Assembly (NCBI GenBank): GCA_963995525.1
Contig: OZ023206.1
Location: 50,609,713 to 50,673,712, forward strand
Direction: 5' to 3'
Origin: Escarpia spicata
Lineage: Eukaryota; Annelida; Polychaeta; Sabellida; Siboglinidae
Length of the DNA stretch: 64,000 nt
A program made the translations under genes and the position numbers. The notes under the pieces are model-generated. The model searched no databases. It saw only the letters and a program-made list of their open reading frames with translations, and was not told the DNA's origin. The first letter of the stretch is position 1. Every line of letters begins with the position of its first letter. Of the stretch, positions 23,270 through 34,964 are shown in pieces.

Positions 23270-23500
23270 GGAGACACAAAAGCTGAGGAGCCGCACGTCG
23301 AATTCACTCCGCAGCATAGACGAACCATCTAGGTACGCAAACAGGATACCCTATACTGGGACCTTGGCATGAATAAATTCCCTTAACACTGCTGCTTAGT
23401 AAATGACGGAACCGTATAAACATTCACCCCTCTCTTGCAGAGAGTATGGGCCTTGTTGTGCACTGTGTTTAAAAAAAAACAAAGGATACTCTCCTAAATA
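23270..23500 (-). pseudogene. Second partial copy of the tyrosine recombinase
   Basis: Repeats the segment found at about 22565-22770. Shared words include 'cgcagcata', 'gcatgaata/gaattccctta' and 'gggccttgt'. It encodes the same 'KHSAxQGP' stretch on the minus strand. It is a short, decayed tandem duplicate, followed by a GT microsatellite. Confidence 0.65.
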
Positions 23501-23538
23501 CGAACTTCCTTTGAATTCAACACCAGGATGCAGCTTCT

Positions 23539-23539
<1 letters not shown>

Positions 23540-23601
<62 letters not shown>
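23540..23601. repeat. (GT)n microsatellite
   Basis: A pure TG dinucleotide run of about 62 bp. Open frames across it are artefacts. Confidence 0.95.
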
Positions 23602-23604
<3 letters not shown>

Positions 23605-24785
23605 GAATGTGTTGAAGCAATTATTAGCCTCTCCTATGGTGTATCCCAACAATTAGTAACCGGCTTGCTAATTATGCATTGTTTCACTAAGCAGATATGC
23701 GCTGAAGCTATCAAATTATTAGCATACTGATAATTTCCTGTTATGTAAATACCGCATCAGTAATTGTGTGTACATTGTGTACACATCCCTTGCTCTTACC
23801 ACATACACGTTGGAATAACATGCAAACAAACCCAAGTTTTGGACATTTGCAGCAATAGGTAATAAAAGGGGTAATTAAACTATTATCGATTACTTTCAGA
23901 TCTATTACTATTACTTTTGATAAAAGCTATTACTATGACATGAGAAACAATATATTACCTAATAAAACATTATTACCTATACTGTTACGCAATGTCTGAT
24001 CATAGGTCCTGCGTTGCATACCTGTAACATAAAATATGTTGTATATACCCTTGGTTAAGGCGTCGCATTGATACTGCCCCAACTCCAGTCAAGTATATGT
24101 TGCTGGACTGAAACCACTTGCAATTGCCATAAGTGCAGTATGATTGATTGCTGTTACAAAGGCAAGTGTCCTGTGCAGCAGCTTCTCAAAAGATGCCATA
24201 CTGTGTTCTATATCCTGCTCCAACAAATGCTAAATGTATCCTTGCATTCGACTAACTGTCCACCACTACCTGGAGTCTGAGAATACTGTCATGGCTCCTG
24301 TGTCGAGCATTCACTGACGTAGACGGAAGAGTTCTCGTTGTCGCAGCATCGATCTGCCAATGTCCCTGCCAGGCAGCCAAACATGTCCAAGTGTATATTG
24401 TCGAGTGTAACCGATCCTGCCTCTGACTCGGATGTTGGCTGACTCAAGGATGAATTTCAGTAGAAATTCTACAATAATAAATGCACAACAGGACAGTACT
24501 CGAAGTACAGAGAACTTCACTCCCATCGTCATGCACGATAGTCAACAATCTTGTACTGGTCACATTTGTCAAGCATATTAAGCATGTCTGAAAACCCATA
24601 AACTTGACCATGACGCCAACTAAATGCATGGCAGTAAGAAATGTGTGGGTGTTGTTAATGTTGGTATCTGTACCATCTGTACAACATTATATTTTACTCT
24701 TGTACGTTTATATTTGTAACTGTATGTGCTGCAGCAACAGTAACACCATTTTTGTGCGAGGATCAATAAAGCATTGTTTATCTTT
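23602..24785. other. No recognisable gene
   Basis: Mixed-composition DNA. A 70-codon cysteine-rich frame at 24068-24280 and minus frames at 24311-24629 have no recognisable family or splice context. A TAT/TAC-rich stretch lies at about 23865-23985. Confidence 0.4.
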
Positions 24786-25140
24786 AATCATATTATTTCA
24801 CATGCCTCCAGCAACGCATGGCGGAAATCATATCATTTCACATGCCTCTAACAACGCATAACAGTAATCTTATTATTTCACAAGCCTCCTTCAAAGCCTG
24901 GTGGTAATCATATTATTTCACATGCCTCCAGCAGCGCATGGCGGTAATCATATTTTGACACATGCATCCAGCAAAGCATGGTGGTAATCATATTATGACA
25001 CATGCCTCCAGCAAAGCATGACGGTAATCATATTATTTCACATGCCTCCAGTAACGCAAGGCGGTAATCACATTATTTCACATGCTCCAATAATACATGG
25101 TGGGAATCACATTATTTCACATGCCTCCATCAAGCGGTAA
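24786..25140. repeat. 40-bp tandem repeat, about 9 copies
   Basis: The unit is approximately 'tcatattatttcacatgcct' + 'ccagcaacgcatggcggtaa'. Copies differ by several bases, and no unique spacers separate them. Confidence 0.9.
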
Positions 25141-25199
25141 TTATTATTATTTTTATTAATATTTTTACTTAAGTTATACCTATTATCATTATTATTGGA

Positions 25200-25990
25200 A
25201 ATTTATTCATGGCGAACGGCCAATAGACGTTAATTTGGCAAACGGCCATGATATGTTATTTGTGGCGAACGGCCGTGAACACTGAATACTTGGCAAATGG
25301 CCATGATAAGTATTTTTTATTAATGGCGAACGGCCAATTGACGGTAGTTTGGCAAATGGCCATCGAGTAATTGTTTGGCAAACGGCCGTGAACACTTAAG
25401 ACATGACAATCGTAAGTATTGTTATTAATGACGAACGGCCAAGAGACGGTAGTTTGGCAAATTGCCATCAAATGATTGTTTGGCAAAAGGCCGTAAATAC
25501 TTAATACATGACAATGCGAAGTATTGTTATTAATGGCGAACGGCCAAGAGACGTACATTTGGCAAACGGCCATGATATGGTCTATTTTTGGCAAACAGCC
25601 GTGAAGAGTCAATACTTTACAAACGGCCATAAAAAGTATTTTTGATTACTGGCAAACGGCCAAGACACGTTAATTTGGCAAATGGCCATGATATGTTATC
25701 TTCAGCGACTGGCCATGAACTTGGCAACCAGCTGTGATAAGTATTTTATTAGTATTAATGACGAACGGCCAAGATGCAGTAATTTGGCAAGCAACCTGAT
25801 ATTAATTAATTAATTATCTGTTGTTAGTTACTTAAGATTTTAATTAAAATGGTATTAAAATGTTGTTTTAATTCATAATCATTTATATGTTATTAATGGC
25901 AAACGGCCTAGAAGTTAATTTTAGATCAAGGCCATTATAAGTAATATTACAGCCAACAGGCGTGTAATTAATAACTGGCAAACGTCCATA
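25200..25990. repeat. 'GGCAAACGGCC' interspersed satellite
   Basis: The motif 'ggcraacggcc' and its variants recur roughly every 25-35 bp, about 20 times, usually followed by 'atgataagt' or 'aagagacgt'. The spacers are themselves related in a longer period: 'gtattgttattaatg' recurs at about 25415 and 25520, with a related 'tattttttattaatg' near 25312. The minus frames 25207-25630 are open only because of this structure. Confidence 0.8.
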
Positions 25991-26305
25991 ACCTTTATTG
26001 GCATTAATAGTCGTCAACAATAAGAGGTGAAAAACAGTCACGGGCCTCTTAAAATGTGGACACTAGCCAATTTAATTATGTCAAGCAAACACCAGTTTTG
26101 TCAATCACCCTTCAGAAATGAAACATGTCAAAGCAGCATAAACTTTGTGAAATTGGCTAGCCGTATATCAATATTAACTGCGCAAGTAGTACTGATATCA
26201 CCGAGGTACCAATTCTTGCATGTACTCATAAAGTTGATATTGGCAATCTGTCGCTGACATTTCCAATTGCAACGGCAATCTTTATAACTTGGAGTCACAA
26301 TTTAC
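25991..26305. other. No recognisable gene
   Basis: The 76-codon plus frame 26027-26257 has no family resemblance. It lies between a satellite and the SGNH relic. Confidence 0.4.
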
Positions 26306-26309
26306 CCGT

Positions 26310-26955
26310 CATGCTATGCCAGGAGACAAACAAAACCAGTGAACCGTAACTACCCGGCTTACGGCTTTAAAATTTGTCCCACGGATGCTACGATATAACC
26401 GAAGGTTCCCGATGTCAGTAAAGTGAACACCTTCAGATCGTAAAATATTCGCTTGGCTGTTCCATATATACTTATGTCGCCAGCAAAACAGGCGCCGGCT
26501 CCGGTTACATTCCGTTTTTAGCAGAGAAATTACCGCTGCCATTCAAGCTAGCGGACCCATTTTCGAAATGAAAATGGCGCCACCTTCGCCGGCGCTCGAT
26601 TTGGCACAGACATTCTTGTTTAACTCCTCTTGCCAACAATTCGTTGGCAAAGACACAAAGCCGTGATCCAACGGACTGTGGAGTAGGATAACATGTTCTG
26701 CCTAAATCATTGCCACCCCGCAAAACAATTACAATGTCAGGTTGTATCGCCGAAATCTGTGCCATGGCATAGGCATGACATTTGGTTGCGAAAAGATAGA
26801 TACGGTCCGGCCGATTGGTTCTACGGCCCGACCTGATTTTCGAAGTTCGCAATTTACCCAGGAGAACTAGCGGACTCGACAAAGTCGCCCAACCAATATG
26901 CATGAGAATGTCCGATAATAAATATTTATAGATCAGAAATCGCAGCCGACATGAT
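26310..26955 (-). pseudogene. SGNH/GDSL-type hydrolase domain, element-associated, broken
   Basis: Minus-strand reading. Near 26920 a 'GHSHAYWLGDFVES' block in one frame resembles SGNH block I. In another frame (26903-26505) 'QISAIQPDIVIVLRGGNDLG' gives the GGND block III. After a further frameshift (26542-26309) 'SEGVHFTDIGNLRLYRSIRG' gives block V, with the histidine kept but glutamate where aspartate is usual. SGNH hydrolases of this style are carried by several animal retroelements and recombinase elements, including Ngaro. At least two frameshifts make it inactive. Confidence 0.65.
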
Positions 26956-28499
26956 TACGGCCGACACCATTTCTGATCGTCACAAGACTTCAAGACAAAC
27001 AAAGGGAAACCACGAAGGAAAATATTAAACGAGCGATACTCATCTGTAATCGGCGCTCGAACGGTCTTCCTTTCGCGTTTTGGTAGACGTCAACGAAGTG
27101 TAACTGTATCTGCCTTTAAATCTATGGACCTATAGGGTATACAAACAGTTAGAAATCAAGATTTAGAAATATCAGTATATACACGACATGAGACACAGAT
27201 ACCTAACGCGCAAGTGGCGGCTTAACCGCTAATCCAAATCGTAGGCTGGGGCCTAATCCTGGCATATCATGTTTGGCTGAAGGCGCTGGGCGGTTTTATT
27301 AAGCCAAACAGCTGGAAGTAATTATCGCCTCAGCCAGTTACCTCACCACCCGCACTAGGCCTGTCCTGGCCATTCCATAAAATACAGTATGCTCTGAAAT
27401 TCATACCTTCATAATGTTTACAAGAGAATGAGATATCATCACATAATATCTCTATAACTTAACTTAAATTATGTCATATACAAATGAAACATGTTATATA
27501 TTTGTGGGTACCACAACCTCCTTTTTTATTATATGCCTGTAAAAAAAGAAAGAGTTTTTTGTGAAGAAATCTAGATCCCAAACTTGTCATGCAGTGAACT
27601 ACTTGATTATTTCAAGCCATCTTTAGAGACGATGCAAGGTTTTCTCGTCACTTCATTTCGCTTCGCCATCGTGACAACTTCAGATTTGAATACAAAATGT
27701 TGAATACCACCCACCCACCCGTTGTATCTGTTGTACGTATAGCGTGTGTTAGTTACTTCCATATGAGCATACATAATGCAAGATAACTAAATAGGGATGT
27801 TACATGAATGTTGTAAGATAGTTTTTTTTTTATCCCCCACTTTTGTATATATCAAGCTGAATTACTGTGGCTAGTACTATAGAAAGGTGTGCAGTCTGCA
27901 CACCAGGTATCTTTTTCCCTTGTGTTCTATATACTGTAAGCATATTACAGTCGGTATGCTGTAATTAATATAACAGCAATCAAGGGTTTTTCGGTAAATG
28001 TCTAGTATGATTATTCTAAATGTACAAAATGTGTCGTACATAACATGTGTGGTCCATCACTCTGTAATCTCGATGTACCTGGCTGTGCACAAGATGTGAC
28101 TATTGTATATATTATATGTGCACAGTGGCAATCCCTGTGTTAATAAATTTGATTGCCCAATACCAACCTACCCTATAGTTGGCGTAAATTCAGTACAAAC
28201 AGAGAAAGGGCTGCATGAACATAACACGGATACACCGGGAATAGGGGGGGGGGGGTACCGAGTAGAGTAGTACACGAAATATCTCTACGTCGGCGTGGCA
28301 TCACAATAACGTACGCCACCCAACGGGTCTAAATTCGTTGTGTTGGTTTCCTACTTCGCGTATGTAATTTTAGCAGTCGTTTGAGAGTTGGTGGAGCTTA
28401 TACCATGAAATCAGATAGTGGTGCCTCAATCGGTAGATTTGTGAACTGTTTCGACGAAACAACATCGTTCGCTCATCTACTTTTGGTAATACTTAATCT
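26956..28499. other. No recognisable gene
   Basis: Mixed sequence with no convincing frame. It includes a 12-base G run at about 28243-28254, a likely sequencing or assembly weak point. The region 27200-27370 is more G+C-rich than its surroundings but matched no family I know. Confidence 0.45.
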
Positions 28500-29110
28500 A
28501 GCAATTGCAGGAACCACGGTCGTGTGGCGAATACTTCGGCAACACGGTCCCTGTGTCATGGACTTGGCAATATGGAGAAGACGCAGACAGAATATGATTA
28601 TGTCTACCCTCGTATCAATAGCTTAGCAAGAAACTTATTATTTAATAATTCAACACTGTGATGGCCTATCAATGAACAAACAATGAGTATCTGCGAGCAC
28701 GCCATGGTGTTTAAATATATGTACTGGTGTAGTTAGTTCTCTGACATTTAGTAAATATTACTATCACGACTGACAATTAATCTACCAACCAACATTTTGC
28801 TAGTAGTGAAAATTATATTGAAGCTATTTTGGAATCGTTTTTATTGTTAGCCTCAGAAAACTTAAAGACATACTCTTCTAAGTGCCCCTAACTTGGTATC
28901 TTTTAAGCATTACCAATCAAACATTGACAATTAAAAAAGCTAACACATATTTGTTAGGTAAAGCGCACCCTGACTCCCCCACCCCCGCGACACGCTTCGT
29001 TACGTCGACCCGTAGATATACACCCCAACTCCCAGAGTGGCGTAAGCTATATGATTGACAGCAACGGTGTCGCTGTTTAATGACATACTTGTCTTATTAT
29101 GTGTTGCGCC
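28500..29110. repeat. Dispersed repeat R3, copy 2
   Basis: Same-orientation match of 8441-8930 without any adjacent zinc-finger sequence. The first 250 bases also match 46040-46200 ('gtggcgaat.cttcgg', 'atgtctacc'). The match to block A ends near 29103, which helps define one R3 boundary. Confidence 0.75.
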
Positions 29111-29615
29111 TCTATGTGGCTGCACCATAGCAAACTCTTATACATTTGGCATTTTTATCAGTTTTTAATTTATATACGGCATTGCACTTTTTACAGTTGT
29201 TTTATGATTGTATCAGATCGATGATGGACTATGCTGTTTTGGGAAATGTTTAGTGACTCTTCAGTATGTTAGTAATTTATACCTGTACAGTGAACTGATC
29301 GACCAGGCGTGACGGCAACAACAGGACCACTGTACAGCCATTCTTCACAGCATGTTCGCGTACAATTGAACTGACTATTTCGGATTGGACGCGCCATTGT
29401 GAACAGATTTCTAGAAGTTTGTGCGGCATCACTTGGACCAATTGGACCATTTGGACGCTTGAACAATCGACGGACTCGCAGGGGCTGTAGGGCAGGGAGG
29501 TCAAAGCAAAGAGCAATTAATGTGCTAAGTAACCATCACCCCGTCCATCGTTTACCGCGAGACGTAACATCTGAAGTCAGAATCTGATTCGACTTACGTT
29601 TGATAGCCCAACTAC
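29111..29615. other. No recognisable gene; 5' flank of a LINE
   Basis: The open frames 29399-29587 (+) and 29269-29516 (-) are probably 5' UTR or ORF1-side sequence of the LINE that starts at about 29620. No motif is recognised. Confidence 0.35.
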
Positions 29616-29619
29616 TGCC

Positions 29620-31685
29620 ACGATTGGGCTGTTAAACGTAAGGTCTCTTCGTAACAAAGCAGACTTTGTCACAGACTACATATGTGAACACACGACATGT
29701 CGTCATTCTGCGCCTGACAGAGACGTCGTTGTGCAACAATGATGAGACTTTCATTTCAGCGATGGGCCCTCACGGTTACAATTTTAAACATATCCCGCGG
29801 AGCGACCGACGGGGTTGGGGAATTGGGCTTTTTCTTAAGACCTCCTTCCATTTTTCTCTATCCAGACCATGGCCCGCGGAATTTTTCGAAAGCCTTGAAG
29901 TGGTGCTACGCTTGTCGAGATTTGCGGCAACTGCACACTTCTTTGTAATTTAACGACCACCATCGTCTGGTCGCAAGTCGAAGTCCTTTTGCCAATTCCT
30001 CGTAGAATTCGACGAATTTTTTTAATGCGTTTCGCTTCGAAAAACCTGAATCGTTATACACGGTGACTTCAATGTTCGCTATGGAAACGATGACGACAAA
30101 GATGCACGTGACTTAACTACATTGCTGAACGATGTAAACCTAAAACATGTGACATCGGCAACACAAGTGGCGTCACACGCGGCTAGCTGTCCATCGTGAA
30201 ATTTACAGTGGCTTGCGTAAACAGAGCATCGCCACAACCAAATATGGCTATTACTGTGCTGAAATCGAAGCTACATCTCACGATACCAAAGAAATGTATC
30301 GCATCACGAACAATTTGATGAGTCGTACTCGTACGCCTGTGCTCCCCAGTAATGTGACGACTACCCGGATGAGCTAGCAGAGCGATTCGTCTCTTACTTC
30401 ACATATAAGATCACTGATATCAGTACACGGCTGATGACTGCACGCTCGCAATGCCAACTGCATTCCTACACGACATCGAATGCCGTATTGAAGAACCATT
30501 GTGCGACTTTCAACTTGCTACAGTCAACGACATATGCGGTCTGGTTGAGAAGACATCCAGCAAATCTTCTTCCAGCATTGACATCATTTCTAGAAGCATG
30601 CTTAAGTTTAACATTGACATTCTTGGACCAGTGTTAACCAGCATTGTTAACATGTCCATCTTATCGGCATCACTACCTGTCGCCATGAAACATGCCATAG
30701 AAACACCGCTGTTAAAGAGGAATGGTCTTTCGTCTCGAAACTCGCAGAGAGATGAATTGCAATCCAAATACGACAGCACATGGATACGAACGGCATCTTC
30801 GAAGTGCGTATGCACAGCTGTGAAATAGCCCTAGTACGCATACAGGACGACATGATGCTTTATCTGGACAACAAGAAGAGAGTGATACTTGTGCTACTAG
30901 ATCTCAGTGCCGCTTTTGATACTGTCGACCGCCATTTACTGTTCAATTAACTGCACAGAATTGGCGTGCGTGGCAACGCACTGTGCTGGTTGAAGTCGTG
31001 TCTGTCACAGCGAACACATGCAGTTAAATTTGGCAACATAATTTCAAAAAGTGTCGATCTAACATGTGGTGTGCCTCAAGGTAGCTTGCTCGGACCTCTT
31101 CTGTTCACGATCTACTGCCTGGACTTAATCATGTGGGTCTTGTAACGGTCATCACCTGGGCTGTCACATGTGGACATTCCCCGTGACCAGCCACTTACAA
31201 TGGACACCGACCGAATATCTCGTTGTACCACCGATGTGAAAGCGTGGATGTCTTACCGTATTCTCTTGCTTAACGAGAACAAAACCGAGGCGATCGTCAT
31301 ATCTGCAATGAACAATCGGAAACTTGTTCACCCGCCTTTTGACCAAGTCATTGATGTATGTGGCTATGCTGTTTCGCCGAAGCCGGTTATACACGACATC
31401 GGCGTTCTACTCGACAACACTATGTCGATGTTGAATCAAGTGAGTCGTTTTTGCCAGGTGGCATATTGTCACCTCCGAAGCATCGCGTTGATTAGGAAAT
31501 GTCTCGGCCCTGCGTACATCTCATCGTTCCTGACATTCTACACGCCGAGCAGATCACGTAGGTCGGCAGAACAAGGTCTGCTGACTGTTCCGAGATATCA
31601 CCTTGAACATTATGACCGTCGTTCTTTCTTGGTGGCTTACCTGATCCTGTCGTGGTGGTTGTAGGAGACCTCCACGTTCGTGCCA
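29620..31685 (+). pseudogene. CR1/L2-like LINE ORF2 with endonuclease and RT, inactive
   Basis: The APE-type endonuclease begins with 'GLLNVRSLRNKADFVTDY' (about 29622). It continues with 'LTETSL' and then 'HIPRSDRRGWGIGLFLKT', across one or two frameshifts. RT-side text follows: 'NIDILGPVLTSIVNMSI', 'SLPVAMKHAI', 'LVLLDLSAAFDTVDRHLL' (about 30895) and 'GVPQGSLLGPLLFTIY' (about 31069). The catalytic YADD is replaced by 'IPRDQPLTMD', leaving one aspartate. The tail 'MSYRILLLNENKTEAIVIS' and the thumb region run in the 31170-31664 frame. Many stops occur. It is in the same orientation as, and directly followed by, the RTE-like LINE. Confidence 0.8.
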
Positions 31686-31925
31686 TTGGAAGTGCGTGGG
31701 TCTTGTAACGGTCATCACCTGGTCTATGATGACCAGCCCATGTACAACTAACCTTATCTCACCGTTGCCAGCGATGCTCTAACTCGGCATCCTGGTGAAA
31801 TGCTTGTGTGTGGCCTGACCAACACAGTACCTTGCTTCTACAAGTCACATCAAATTCGTTACGATCGGACATTCTACAGAATCGACCTCGAACCGCCAAC
31901 GGACATGATATTGACCTTCGTAAAC
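31686..31925 (+). other. Junction between two LINEs, with a duplicated RT-motif piece
   Basis: Positions 31694-31721 repeat 31132-31159 ('gtgggtcttgtaacggtcat' and onward). The sequence after it reads 'YDDQPMY', a second decayed version of the RT catalytic region. The remainder up to 31925 is unassigned. Confidence 0.5.
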
Positions 31926-31929
31926 ACAC

Positions 31930-34870
31930 GTGAATAACTACGTGGAATGTTTTGACACTCAACACTCCAGGCACAACCTCTCTCCTAACAAGAGAACCAA
32001 AGAAGTACAACATTAGTCTTGCTGGCCTCACATAAACTCACTGGCCTTTGATTGGCGAACAAAGGTGGTCTGGTCTTGTCCTGAATGTCGTTCTCAGGGT
32101 GTCGTCCTAGCCCTCAATCTGAAGTCATACCATGCCCTCATTAATTGGGAGCCCATTTCGTCTCGGCTCCTCAACGCTTGTCTGCATCAACGACATGGCA
32201 AGTTGACTGTCATTGTGTGCTACGCTCCAACTAATGTGGCCTCCGAAGCTGACAAAGAGATTTTATTAATCACTCACGGACACTCTTTCAACCGTTAGCC
32301 TTCATGACGTTACTCTCATTCTCGGCGATCTCAATGCGACTGTATCCACATCGTCTGCCTCAATGTACCTCTGGCACAGTGTTATTGAGCCCATTTCTCC
32401 CGACGAAACAAACGACAACGGTGAACGACTTCTTCAAACGTGCTTTTCAAATGGTCTCGCATGGTTCCCTCGTAAAGATATTCACAAATACACGTGGTAT
32501 AGCAACAATGGCAGGACAACAAAGTTGATTGATTACATTATAATAAGTCGCCAGTGACTCTCATTAATACATAATTGCCGTACTTATCTTGATGCTGAAC
32601 TCTCCAAACTGATCATCGCCTACTGATCGCCAAGCTCAAACTCAAATTGAAAACGCCTGCCAAATTCAAACCTGCACCGCGGTATAAAACTAGTCTTCTA
32701 TGTGAACAAAATATTCAAAATGTCTATGCCATTTAGATCTCTAACCGTTTTAGCGCGCTTACTTCTCTCGGAAGTATCCCAAGCTACAGACATTACCATC
32801 GGCCTTGTCAAAACTGCTCGTAAACCATGGATCACGACTCTCAATCATCGACGAGTGTCGTGAAGCTTGTCTCTCTGGCAACAATGACTCCTACCGAAAA
32901 CTGAAGCAGTCTCGAAAACACGCCCTCAAACAGGATCAAGAAACCTACTGGAACTGTAGAGCGAAATGCATCGAGAATGTTGCCATTCACAACAATCATG
33001 CCACCATGTATCGGGAATTCAGAACCCTGGCAGCTGGTCACACAATCCACAACAATATCAATATTGTTAAGGATAAAACCGGTATAATCTTACAAACAAA
33101 CAAGACAGCCCCAATCGTTGAAAAGAACACTTCGACAATCTCCTCAACAAGCCCCCGCCGGAACCGGATCCATGTGACAACACGTCTCATACTCCTGTTA
33201 GTGTACACCACAGTCCCCTGTCTTAGATTCTCCTGTAACCATCGAGGAAGTGACAAAAGCTCTCTCCAAACTGAAGAATGGACGCGCAGCTGGAATATAC
33301 AATGTCACCGCTGAAATGTTCAACGCAGGCGGATCCTCTATGATTGTGAGGCTTTAAAATATCATAAACTGTGTTTGGGTAAACGAAGAAATCCCTACTG
33401 ATTGGAGACGTGGTATCATCCTTCCATTCTGGAAAAACAAGGGCGACCGCCTGGTATGCAGCAATCACAGAGGAATAACACTTCTATCGATACCTGGAAA
33501 AGTTTTCGCACTCATCTTTCTACATCGTTCTATTGACGCTATTAGGTCAACAAGAACAGTCCAACAGGCTGGTATCGTTCCGGGCCGTTCCACGGTTAAT
33601 GAGATATTCTCTCTACGCCAGATTATCGAAAAGTTAAATTAATTTCGTTAAACCACCTTGATTTTAAAGCTGCTTTTGATAGTATTGACACGCAAGAGCC
33701 TCTGGTTGCTACTTCAAAACATTGGCCTGGCCCCCAAAGATATGCCTATTGTTCAAGCTACTATACAGCTACATTGAGACTTGTATCCGCCTCGGTAATG
33801 ATTCCTCAGATCTTTTCTACATTGGCTCCGATGTATGTCAAGGCTGTGAGGTTGCCCCTGACCTGTTCAATCTCACCATTGACCATATCATGGTACAACT
33901 GGAGATAAATGCCGGTTCTTCCCTCGGCATTAGACTTGGAGACACTGTCGTGACAGACCTGGGTTATGCAAATGACATTGCCATCTTCTGCACATCGCGT
34001 GCTGCCTCGACGTCGTCCTCAAATATATCTGCTCTATAGCCAGTGTTGTTGGCCTTTCCATCAGCTGGGCCAAAACGAAAGCGATATGCGCAGACATCGA
34101 TTTACTCAACCCCATCACGATCAATGGCGAAACCATCGACTATGTGGATGAGTTTACTTACCTGGGTTCCGTCATATCTGCTGATGGCTCTGTCGACCAC
34201 GAGGTCGCAGTTAAAATCGATAAAGCAGCGGGTGCAATGAAATGACTGTCAACTGCTCTGTGGCGCAAACGTTTCATCTCGCGGTGTACCAAGCTATAGA
34301 CGTTCAGTGCTGTAAATATCGTCAGAGACCTGGCAACTGACCATTAAACAGGCCAAGAAAATCGATGCTTTCTCCATGAAGAGCCTCCAACGCCTCGAGA
34401 ACATAAAGTGGTTCAATTACATCAGCAATAATACGATCATGGAACGTACTGATCAGAAACATGTGGCAATACTCATCACCCAGCGACGCCTTCGATGGTT
34501 CGGCCACCTGCACCGTACGGCACCAAAATACCTTGCCGCTCTATTGTAACAATTCCACCCACAAAACACCGGCTGGAAACGCCGCCGTGGGCGCCCTCGC
34601 CGTCGAAAGATCGATTGTGTTAAGCACGATTTGCATGGACTGGGCTTCACGCTTGAGGCGGCCCAGCAGCTGGCCGTTGACCGCCCCACGTGGAAGGCGA
34701 TGATAAAAAATGTGGTGTGACCTCTACGCTGGATATCCGGCAAGAGGTTTGAGTAAACCAAACACGCCGCGCCTGTGTAAGTGTACCACTTGATCTCCGG
34801 CTGAATCACCCGTTTGTTGCTCACATTAAAAGAATAGAAACGCCATCACAAGAAGAAGAAGAAGAAGAAT
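31930..34870 (+). pseudogene. RTE-like LINE with (GAA)n tail, inactive
   Basis: The endonuclease start 'TWNVLTLNTPG' is near 31940. 'LGDLNATVST', 'NGERLLQTCFSNGLAWF' and 'IHKYTWYSNNGRTTKLIDYI' follow (32318-32557), all characteristic of RTE/BovB endonucleases. The RT part reads 'RGIILPFWKNKGD' across frames (about 33408-33450), then 'YSYIETCIRLGND', 'GCEVAPDLFNLTID' and the catalytic box 'DLGYANDIAIF' (about 33958), where YADD has become YAND. The C-terminal 'WFGHLHRTAPKYL' and 'DRPTWKAMI' motifs are present to about 34720. The 3' end is an AAG/GAA run at about 34849-34870, as in many RTE elements. Multiple stops interrupt it. R2-like sequence overlaps the 3' end (34760-34830). Confidence 0.85.
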
Positions 34871-34964
34871 TTGTTTTGTTTGACCCAGACATTTCAAATA
34901 ATACATACTATACATCCATGACAAAAAAAAATGATATTACAAATATATGACCTTATAGTAAACA

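Noticed and set aside
24786..25990. CRISPR-like appearance of regular repeats
   Set aside because: Repeats and intervening bases diverge together or are themselves repeated; there are no unique spacers, and the context is animal DNA.
28243..28254. G12 homopolymer as a regulatory or quadruplex site
   Set aside because: A single uninterrupted run with no second G-tract nearby; more likely a sequencing-sensitive homopolymer.
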